Assembly: GCA_009193035.1 (NCBI GenBank)
Contig: SWDT01000112.1
Span: 1-64,000, forward strand
Direction of reading: 5' to 3'
DNA length: 64,000 bases
Origin: Halicephalobus mephisto
Taxonomy: Eukaryota; Nematoda; Chromadorea; Rhabditida; Panagrolaimidae
The notes under the pieces were generated by a model, which was not told the origin of the DNA, made no database searches, and saw only the letters and a list, made by a program, of their open reading frames with translations. This document shows, one piece after another, positions 34,433-43,342 of the stretch; the first letter of the stretch is position 1; each line of letters begins with the position of its first letter. The translations under genes were made by a program, and so were the position numbers.

Positions 34433-35520
34433 CTTTTGCGCGAAAAACGGGCGCGCCTAGCTCAAATTAACAATATACATCGTGCCCTAAGGGCATCTTG
34501 CAAAATATCCTCGTGTTTAAAAAAGAAATATTAATATCATATGATTATAAAAATTTTTTAAATATTTTTAAAATTTCGTAAAAATTCAAAAATATTTTTT
34601 ACGAAATTTTTTTTTAAATTTTTAAAAATTCTGAAGTTTTTTTAAAATTCCACTTATGAAAAAAATTTTTTTTTAATTTTATAAAATTTCAAAAAAATTT
34701 TAGACAATTTTAAAAATTTTTACGAAATTTTTTGACATTTTTGAAGTTCGAATTTGATTTTAAAAAATTCCGAAATTTTTCCAGAATTTTATATATAAAA
34801 TTTTTTAAAAACGCGTTTTATGAAATTCTATCGACGTGAATTTTAAATTTTTCGAGGAAGTTGGAAAATTTTTAGTTTTTTGAAAATTTTTTAAATTAAA
34901 AAAGCTTTTTTAAAATTAAAAATATTTCTTAAATAAAATTTTCTCTGAACGAATTTTTGGGATTTTTTAAAGATTCTGAAAAATTAATTTTAAATATTTA
35001 TTCAAAATTTTATGTAAAAAATTTAAGCCTTTTTTTGTGAAATTTTGAAATTTTCTAAGAACTTTAAAAATATTAATTTTGGATGTCATTTTTGAAAATA
35101 AATTTTTATAAGAATTAGAATTTTTTTAAATATTCTCAAAAAATTTTCGACTTTTTCAATTTTTTATTTCATTTTTGAAACTGAGTTTTTCTAAAAATAG
35201 ATCTTCCCACAAAATTCTCTCAAAATGAATTCCTAGGATTGTCTAAAATCCTAAAATCTTATAATTTTATAATTTTATATATTTGCTTTAAAAATTCTAA
35301 AATTTTCCGAAAATTATTATTTTAAAAAATATAATTTTTTTAATCTTTATCCATCAGAAATCCATTGTGGGAAGTTTCCTAAAAATTTTACATTGGATTG
35401 GTTTTCATTTTTTCCAAAATTATTCCAGATGAAAATAATATTATTGACTTTGTTTTTTTAAAGTCTTTTGCGCAAATTTAACGAAAAAAATTTAAACTTT
35501 GTTTAATGAACGTTTTGGTT
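34433..35520. other. Low-complexity DNA
   Basis: A GC patch at 34436-34500 (GCGCGAAAAACGGGCGCGCC) is followed by more than a kilobase of A/T homopolymer-rich sequence with no signal. Confidence 0.4.
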
Positions 35521-35592
35521 TTTTCGGTAGTGCAGTGGTTAGTGCGCGTGACTGTAAAGTTACGAGACCCGGGTTTAACTCTCGGCCGAAGA
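35521..35592 (+). tRNA. tRNA-like sequence (Tyr-like GUA), probably a pseudo-tRNA or SINE head
   Basis: A 72-nt cloverleaf folds by eye. The acceptor TTTTCGG (35521-35527) pairs with CCGAAGA (35586-35592); TA fills positions 8-9; the D stem GTGC/GTGC has loop AGTGGTTA; the anticodon stem GTGAC/GTTAC has loop TGTAAA; the T stem CCGGG/CTCGG has loop TTTAACT. Box A (TAGTGCAGTGG) is good; box B (GGTTTAACTCT) departs from GGTTCRANTCC. The anticodon loop has only six bases; restoring one would place GUA (Tyr). The D stem rests on wobble pairs and there is no Tyr-type intron. These defects favour a tRNA-derived element over a working tRNA. Confidence 0.5.
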
Positions 35593-35714
35593 CTCGAAGC
35601 CTTCTTAACCGGGAAGAATCCGTTCGAGAAAGAGAAGTTTTAAAAAATCGTTGTTTTCGGCTCCGTAACGATTGCGAAATGTGACGAGGATGAACGCAAT
35701 CCTCACATTTTTTT
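35521..35714 (+). mobile_element. Candidate tRNA-derived SINE
   Basis: The tRNA-like head continues into a ~120-bp unrelated body ending in a hairpin (AAATGTG + AGGAT pairing with ATCCT + CACATTT, 35677-35710) and a run of seven T (35708-35714), a good Pol III terminator. Only one copy lies in the window, so repetitiveness is untested. It could instead be a small Pol III RNA gene. Confidence 0.4.
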
Positions 35715-36265
35715 GAATATTTGGCATTTGTGACGAAAATTAAAAAGTAATAATGACGGTTTATGTTTGTTAAAAGTCGTATTTTTTATGAAGTTGGAAA
35801 TTCGGATCGATCCTGATTTAGGCTTTGCGTCGAGTCCGTCACTAGAAGGGAAGTCGTGTCGAGACATATCTGAAGTCAAAATTGCAAATTTAAGTGCTTA
35901 GTTCGTCTTTGTATCGTACGATATTTACTAAAGCGAAGCCCTGCATAATGCGGAAAAAACGCCATGAAAAAAAAGAAGGTTTAATGCTTGTTTTGACGCG
36001 AAATTGCTCGAGTCTTCGTGGGTTGACGTGAAATTAGGTTTTAGAGTTGGACGTTGTAGGTGGATTTCCGAAAAAACTTTTTGCAGATAAAAGTAAAAAT
36101 TTTTCGATGAATCATTATCCGATAACTAAATATTTCTAAAATTTTTTAAATTTCTTTATAAAATTAAAATTATAAAAGTGTTCAAAATTTAATAAAAAAT
36201 TCGAAAAATTTCTTCGAATTTTCCAAAATCTGAAAAGTTGCAAAATAAAAATTTGGAAAAACTGG
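35715..36265. other. Unique intergenic DNA
   Basis: Less AT-rich to 36060, then low complexity. GTCGTGTCGAGACATATC near 35852 is one isolated copy of the dispersed word. No gene seen. Confidence 0.4.
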
Positions 36266-36605
36266 ATTTTAGAAATTCTTGTCGAGACCATTTTGTGAAA
36301 AAAATGTTTTTATTTTTTATTTTTTATCTTTATCCATGGAAATTTTCAGAATTCAGTAAAACTTTAAAATCAAAATTTCAAAATGATATTAGAAAGTTTG
36401 AAAAATTCGTGTCGAGACCATTTTGTGAAAAAAATCTTTCTATCTTTTATTTTTTATCTTTATCCATGGAAATTTTTAGAATTTAGTGAAAATTTAAAAA
36501 ATTGGATTTTAGAGAATTCAAGAAATTCGTGTCGAGACCATTTCGTGACAAAATACGTTTTATATTTTTCAAATTATTCTTCCATAGGAATTTTTAGAAT
36601 TCAAT
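36266..36605. repeat. Three ~128-bp units with TTCGTGTCGAGACCATTT
   Basis: Copies of the word at about 36277, 36406 and 36526, each followed by TGTGAAAAAAAT and TTATCTTTATCCATGGAAAT. Confidence 0.88.
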
Positions 36606-36766
36606 AAAAATCTAAAAACACGGATTCTGGAAGTTATTGATATTTTTAAATTTTTATGTTTTTGGAATTTTAAATCTTAAATTTTTTAAATTCTAAAAAA
36701 CTATTTTAAGAAAATTTCGTAATGACGTTAATAATATTATGACTTCAGAATTAATATCTGATTAAA

Positions 36767-37277
36767 ATTTGAAAAGTGTCTGAAACAAAAATTCGGAAGT
36801 TTTCGGACATTTGTGAAAACTCGTGTCGGGAGCATTTGGAAGGGAATTTATTTCCTGGTTCCATAATGGTGTAATTCCGGAAGCAACATTTCAAAATTTG
36901 AGTTTCCAGACAATTCCTGAAATTCATCCGGGGCCGTTTAATCACAACATTTATTTCCAATTTCTACAGTAATACAATTTTCGAACACCTAAGAATTGAG
37001 TTCTGAGTATCTTTAGGGAATTTTCGAAATTCGTGTCGGGACCGTTTCGTGGTAACTTTCGTTTTTACTTTTTACAAAATGATTTCAAAGTTATTTGAAA
37101 CTTAAAATTCTGGATTAGTTTGGAATTTTCGAAATTCGTGTCGGGACCGTTTTGTGGTGATTTCCATTTCTACTATGTTATGACTTCAGAATTAATACCT
37201 GAAATCAAAATTCCAGAAGTTTCCAGATATTTCTGAAAACTCGTGTCGAGACCGTTTCGCGAGAAAATTCATTTTTA
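36767..37277. repeat. ~510-bp direct duplication, copy B
   Basis: Near-identical to 31729-32252 in the same orientation. Most differences I noticed are single bases, with a few 1-2 base indels. Confidence 0.92.
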
Positions 37278-37588
37278 ATTTTTATAATAGTAAGGATTTC
37301 GAAAAAAGCAGATGCTCTGTTCTAATGCTCTCGATTTAGTTTATTATTCCAAAAATTCCGTCTTAGTGTTAAAATCCCAGGATTTTGTAGTGACAGAATA
37401 ACACGCAATTTTCTAAGTCGTTTAACTTTGGAAATTTAGAGACTCTGTCGTATAGTGTTTTTCAAAAAAGTTCCGAATTTAAAAATGTTTTAAATTACCG
37501 AAAAATAGACGGATTTTGATAATTATGTATTGTATTTAAATATTTTTGTTATTTCATTTATGATTAAAAAATATAGAAAATTTCCTAC
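37278..37588. other. Spacer
   Basis: AT-rich, non-repetitive, nothing recognised. Confidence 0.4.
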
Positions 37589-38895
37589 AATATGAGAGGG
37601 AATACTTGTTTTTTAAAAAATAAATCAAGAAACTTCGGAACAGAACGCCAAAAGTTTGATATTAGGTTTATTATATGTAGGGAACACTTTTCTCTTTTAA
37701 AAAATAAATCAAGAAACTTCGGAACAGAACGCCAAAAGTTTGATATTAGTTTTATTGGATGTAGGGAACACTTTTCTCTTTTAAAAAATAAATCAAGAAA
37801 CTTTGGGACAGAACGCCAAAGGTTTGATATTAGGTTTATTGGATGTAGGGAACACTTTTCTCTTTTAAAAATTAAATCAAGAAACTTTGGGACAGAACGC
37901 CAAAGGTTTAGTATTAGTTTTATTATATGTAGGGAACACTTTTCTCTTTTAAAAAATAAATTATATTGCTGTTAGAACAGAACGCCAAAGGTTTAATATT
38001 CGGTTTACACCACGAGGGAACACTTTTCTTTCTTCCAAGAGGAACAAAATTGGCGTTGCAACATAATGCCAAGGATTAAAAGTACTTTCTGATATACCGA
38101 GGAGCAGTTTTTTCTTTTTAGAAATAAACCAAATTTACATTATAATAAACTACCGAGGATTAAAAGTACTTCGCGATATGCGGGGGAACAGTTTTCTTTT
38201 TTCCAAAAAGAACAAAATTGGCGTTGCAACAGAAGCCAAGGATTAAAAGTTTTTTCTGGTATATCAAAGAACACTTCTCTTTTTGGAAATGAACTAAATT
38301 TACATAAAGATAGAATGCTAAAGATTAAAGTATTTTTTATATGCCAAGGAACACTTTTTAGAAGTCAATTAGGTTGGAATCAGAACAGAAAGCCAAAAGT
38401 TAAAATTGTTTTTTTACACATTAGGGAACACTTTTCTTTCATTGTAAATTCACCGATTTGGCAGCAGAACAGAAAGCCAAAAGTTAAAATTACTTTTTTT
38501 ATATACTAGGGAACACTTTTCTTTCATTGTAGATTCGCTGATTTGACAGCAGAACAGAACGCCAAAAGTTAAAATTACTTTTTTTATATACTAGGGAACA
38601 CTTTTCTTTCATTGTAGATTTGCTGATTTAGCATCAAAACAGAACGCCAAAAGTTAAAATTACTTTTTTACACATTAGGGAACACTTTTCTTTCATTGTA
38701 AATTCACCAATTTGGCGGCAGAACAGAAAGCCAAAAGTTAACAGTTCTTTGCAATATGCCAAGAATTATTTATTTTTTAGATATTAATCAGGTTGGCATT
38801 GAAACAAAACGCCAAAAGTTAAAATTACTTTTTTACACATTAGGGAACACTTTTCTTTTCTAAAATAATCTAAATAAACTTTGGAACTGAAGACC
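37589..38895. repeat. 84-bp array with CAGAACGCCAAA
   Basis: Four early units (37605-37960) are nearly identical and exactly 84 bp, giving an open frame of 28-residue repeats; about ten further units to 38895 are diverged and vary in length. Constant parts are GGGAACACTTTTCTCTTTT and AGAACGCCAAAAGTTTAATA. The gradient suggests growth at the left end. Confidence 0.9.
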
Positions 38896-39496
38896 AAGGA
38901 TTAAATTTTTTTGCAAAAAAATTTTTTTCTTATGTTAATTTTTTTTTGAAAACTGGTTCTAATTATACGATTTTTTAATACCCAATATAATGGCAAGCTA
39001 ATCCAAGTCCAACAAAAAAGATTTCAAAAATCCATTTTTTCCATGCTGAATTAAAGTAATTTAAAAATGAACTTTTTTTAAAATTTTTTATATTTTAAAT
39101 TTTTAAAATAACTTTTGTTTCGAAATTTTTTAAAAAAAATTAAAATTTTAAATTTAAAAAAAATTTTATTTAAATTTAAAAAAGTAAATTTTTTAGAAAT
39201 AAAATAATTTAAATTTTTTAAATTTTTTAATTTTAAATAATTTTATAAAAATTACACTTTTTTTGGAATAATTTATTTTATTACTGAAATCACAAATTTT
39301 TATTATTTTTTTTTCAAGAAAAAATGATTTTAATTTTTTGCCTGAGGCTTGTTTTTTGTCAATCTATGATTCTGTGTCGCTTACGTCTAGAATCCCAGAT
39401 AATTCATATTTAATTTCTTCATCTTCAAAATTAATCAACTTTTTCGGTATTTTTAAACATCAGCAATTTAGATGATGGTTAAAAAATGAGTCAAAC
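38896..39496. other. Low-complexity DNA left of the inverted repeat
   Basis: A/T homopolymer-rich; a small less AT-rich patch lies at 39340-39440. No gene. Confidence 0.4.
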
Positions 39497-40075
39497 ACTG
39501 TTCGTGTCAGGACCAAATTTTTATTTTTTTATTTTTAAATAAAGTAAAATTTATATTGTATCTTAATTGATTTAGTAAAAAACTATTTAAGGAATTAAAA
39601 TTCATCAATTTGTGTTATAAATAAAAACGGAGAAGTAAACTTTGGTCCTGCCACGAATAATGTTTGGTTTTTTATTATTAATTTCGTCACTTATCCCGTA
39701 ACGGTGCGGGAACTAGGCTCGTTCAAGTACGGCAATCAAGCACCGTTCGTGTCAGGACCCAAACTTTTATTTTTTTATTTTTAAATAGAGCTATATCGTA
39801 TTTTAGTTCAGTTATTAAGCAATAGAAAAAACCGAAATTCATTAATTTATTAAAGGAAATTCCGGCTTTGTTGCGGGAATATTTATTTTTGACTGTAAAG
39901 TTGGTAGCTGTCCTTTTCGGACTGGTACCCAAGTCTCGAAAAGAAAAATTTGGAATTCTCCGTGTCAGGACCGAAGTTTTCACTTATTTTTATTTTTTAC
40001 GTTTTCCACATAAATCAATGAATTTCGTTACTTTTTTAATTTCAGCATTTTAAACATTTCCAAAAAATTCATTAA
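39497..40075. repeat. Large inverted repeat, left arm (~580 bp)
   Basis: It is the reverse complement of 41247-41827 with few mismatches by eye. Both arms contain GGAGAAGTAAACTTTGGTCC, GGCTCGTTCAAGTACGGCAA and AGGACNGAAGTTTTCACTTA, in opposite senses. The arm carries four copies of the TTCGTGTCAGGACC word. A frame inside (39723-39983) is mirrored at 41338-41598 and has no family features. Confidence 0.93.
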
Positions 40076-41246
40076 GAAACAATGCAAATTCATTTCAAAA
40101 CAAAGAGAAATGAGAAACCGTTTGTCCTGTCGTGAAAAATGGTTTCATCGCGAAATTTGGTCCTGCCACGAAAACATAAAATTTATAAACTTTAAAAAAT
40201 ATTTATTTTATAAACTTTAAAAAATATTTAATTTATAAAATTTTTAAAAATATAAAATTTATAAATTTAAAAAAAAATATTTTTCTCAAAACGAAAAATT
40301 ACGAATATATTTTTCGATTAAAAATTCGATTACTATTTTTTAAATAAGAAAATAATATTTAAAAAATTAGAAATCGTTCGGGATGAGGAAAGTATTTGTT
40401 TTTTTTCCTTTTTACATAAATTAATGAATTTCTATTGTTTCTTAACAAAATTGCTTTTAATTTATTTTTTTAATTATTCAGTCGAAATACAATTGAAATT
40501 CATTGGTTTATGTCAAAAGGAAAAAAATAAAATTCTGGTCCTGTTACGAATGACGTTTAGTAGTTCATCTTCAACGAGCTTCGTTCCTGATCTCTTAAAG
40601 GATAAATGACTAAGTTGAAAACTAAAAAAATCAAATATCATTCGTGTCAGGACTTGGTATTTGAGGTGAGAATATCATTCGTGCCAGGACCTAGTATTCT
40701 AGTTAAGAATATCATTCGTGTCAGGACCTAATATTCTCAGAGTATCATTCGTGTCAAGACCTAATATTCTTAGAGTATCATTCGTGCCAGGACCTAGTAT
40801 TCTAGTTAAGAATATCATTCGTGTTAAGACCTAGTATTTTAGTTAAAAATATCATTCGTGTCAGGACCTAGTATTCTAGTTAAAAATATCATTCGTGCCA
40901 GGACCTAATATTCTCAGAGTATTATTCGTGTCAGGACCTAGTATCCATTTATTTTTATTTTCTTTTTATATAAATTAATAAATTTCAATATTTTTTAATA
41001 AAACATCTTCTAATTTCTACTTTTTAATAAGTTAACGAAGATATAATTGAAATTTGTTAATTTCTATGTAAAAAAAAGTTTTGGTTTTGTCACGGATGAT
41101 TTTTGGTTTCTCGTTTTCAGCGAGCTTCGTCCCTGGTTTGTTAAAGGATAAGTAACTAAGTTAAAAATTAAGAAAAAAATCAAACATTACTCACAGTAAG
41201 ACCATCGTTCACAATAAAACATTTTTTGTTTTTATTTTTATATAAA
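40076..41246. repeat. Loop of the inverted repeat, with a nine-copy 33/37-bp array
   Basis: At 40637-40945 nine units start ATCATTCGTGTCAGGACCTA (or CCAGG, CAAGA variants). Long units end GTATTCTAGTTAAGAAT and short ones ATATTCTCAGAGT. Either side lie two direct copies (about 40480-40640 and 41035-41200) of a block related to the arms, with ACGAGCTTCGTTCCTG and AAAGGATAAATGACTAAGTT. Confidence 0.9.
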
Positions 41247-41827
41247 TTAATGAATTTTTGGAAATGTTTAAAATGCTGAAATTAAAAAAGTAACGAAATT
41301 CATTGATTTATGTGGAAAACGTAAAAAATAAAAATAAGTGAAAACTTCGGTCCTGACACGGAGAATTCCAAATTTTTCTTTTCGAGACTTGGGTACCAGT
41401 CCCAAAAGGACAGCTACCAACTTTACAGTCAAAAATAAATATCCCCGCAACAAAGCCGAAATTTCCTTTAATAAATTAATGAATTTCGGTTTTTTCTATT
41501 GCTTAATAATTGAACTAAAATACGATATAGCTCTATTTAAAAATAAAAAAATAAAAGTTTTGGTCCTGGCACGAACGGTGCTTGATTGCCGTACTTGAAC
41601 GAGCCTAGTTCCCGCACCGTTACGAGATAAGTGACGAAATTAATAATAAAAACCAAACATTATTCGTGGCAGGACCAAAGTTTACTTCTCCGTTTTTATT
41701 TATAACACAAATTGATGAATTTTAATTCCTTAAATAGTTTTTTACTAAATCAATTAAGATACAATATAAATTTTACTTTATTTAAAAATAAAAAATAAAA
41801 GTTTTGGTCCTGACACGAATGGTGCTT
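41247..41827. repeat. Large inverted repeat, right arm
   Basis: Partner of 39497-40075. Transcription across both arms would give a ~580-bp double-stranded stem with a ~1.17-kb loop. Confidence 0.93.
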
Positions 41828-42830
41828 GATTGGCGTACTTGAACGAGCCTAGTTCCTGGTCCTCCAAAGTCAGTGCAATTCTGTAATGGAATCTTCTGGA
41901 CGTTTATCGAGCACTGCGCAGCGCTTCCGTTTATTGAATAATATTTTGCTCACTTTGTCGGCATCTCGTTGCCGCAGGGCTTCTTTCAGAATTTTCAAAG
42001 AATCTCAATCCATATTTTAATTTTTAAAATTTCGATTTTTTTTAAAATTGAAGTTTTTTTTCAAAGTTGAATTAAATTGAATTTTTGACACTTGTGAGCT
42101 TAGTCTAGATTCCCTTCTTACGTAAAAAGTTTCCGTTTGTTTATTGGCATCATTTGTTTATAAGAGACCATTTAAGCCTGAATCGATTTCTTCCGTTTGG
42201 CACATTTTTGATTAAAGTTGGTCCTCGATGCCTGAGGCAATTTTAGAAAATTCGCTCGTTTCGTTCATTGGAATCGATTTAATTCCAACTCAGTGCAATC
42301 TTCTGGAGCCTAGTGGAACGTTATCAAATTCGAAATTTAAAATTTTTTAAAATCAAAAAAAAAAAATTTTTAAAATCAAAAAAAAAATTTTTTCTTAAAT
42401 TGAAAAAAAAATTTTTCTTAAATTGAAAAAAAAAATTTTAAATTAAATTAAACTTTAAAAAATTTTTTTAATTTAAAGTTTTGCAAAAAATTGATTTTTT
42501 TTTAATTTGTATTTTCAAAAATTCTAGAATTTTTTTTTTTTTAATTTTTATTTTTTTATTTTTTTTAAATTCTGAAATTTCGTGGAAATATTGATTTTTA
42601 ATTTTTTTTTTATTTATTAAATTACAATTTTGAGAAATTTCTAGAATCAAATGGGGTGTTTTGAAAATTTAAAATTTAATAAAATTTTCTAAAATCTGGA
42701 ATGTTTTCAAATTTTTTGGAATTTTTCATAATTTTATGGAAATTTTCAAAAGTTGCAAAATTGAATAAAATTTTTAAAATTATCATAAACCAAAAGTTGT
42801 AGAAATTTGTTCGAAAAAATTTCAAAATAA
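41828..42830. other. Upstream region of ncs-1, distal part
   Basis: 41860-42310 is non-repetitive with ordinary composition (GCACTGCGCAGCGCTTCC, CATCTCGTTGCCGCAGGG) and could hold enhancer or promoter elements. 42340-42600 is A/T homopolymer. No gene. Confidence 0.4.
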
Positions 42831-43330
42831 TTTTTATTTTTGTTTTTTTAAATACCGTAATTCTTGAAATTTTTGGGATTTTATAATTTTGAAAAAATCC
42901 ATATTTTAATTTTTAAAATTTCAAAATTATTTTTAATTTTATTTTTTTGAAAATTCGTGTCGAGATAGTTTTGCAAAATTTTAATTTTTGGTTTTTTAAA
43001 TACCGTAATTTTTGATACAAAATTCTTGAGATTTTTGGGATTTTATAATTTTGAAAAAATCCATATTTTTATTTTTAAAATTTCGAAATTATTTTTAACT
43101 TTATTTTTTTGAAAATTCGTGTCGAGATAGTTTTGCAAAATTTTAATTTTTGATTTTTAAATACCGTAATTTTAGACATCAAATTTTATAATTCTAAAAA
43201 ATCCATATTTTAATTTTTAAAATTTCAAAATTATTTTTAATTTTATTTTTCTGAAAATTCGTGTCGAGATAATTTTGCAAAATTTTAATTTTTGTTTTTT
43301 TAAATACCGTAATTTTAGGTACAGACTTTC
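42831..43330. repeat. ~150-bp tandem repeat running into the ncs-1 leader
   Basis: Three to four units share GAAAATTCGTGTCGAGATAG, TTTTGCAAAATTTTAATTTT and TTTTTAAATACCGTAATTTT. The final TAAATACCGTAATTTTAGG lies only 25-45 bp before the ncs-1 ATG, so the leader region is itself the last unit. Confidence 0.85.
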
Positions 43331-43339
43331 ATGAATTAA
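43331..43339 (+). promoter_or_regulatory. Two-codon upstream ORF before ncs-1
   Basis: ATG AAT TAA ends three bases before the ncs-1 ATG and is in the same frame. If the mRNA starts upstream of it, for instance at an acceptor in TTTTAGGTACAG, it could lower or time translation. If a leader is added further 3' it is irrelevant. Confidence 0.4.
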
Positions 43340-43342
43340 AAA

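Noticed and set aside
35521..35592. Functional tRNA-Tyr
   Set aside because: The anticodon loop has six bases, box B is degraded and the D stem rests on wobble pairs.
37592..37975. 127-codon frame with 28-residue repeats
   Set aside because: It comes from the 84-bp array and fails in the diverged units; no start context or family.
40637..40945. CRISPR-like array
   Set aside because: Units are 33/37-bp direct repeats without unique spacers, in an animal genome.
39723..41598. Pair of identical 86-codon frames in opposite orientation, as a duplicated gene
   Set aside because: They are the two arms of the inverted repeat. Codon composition is that of the repeat and no domain is visible.
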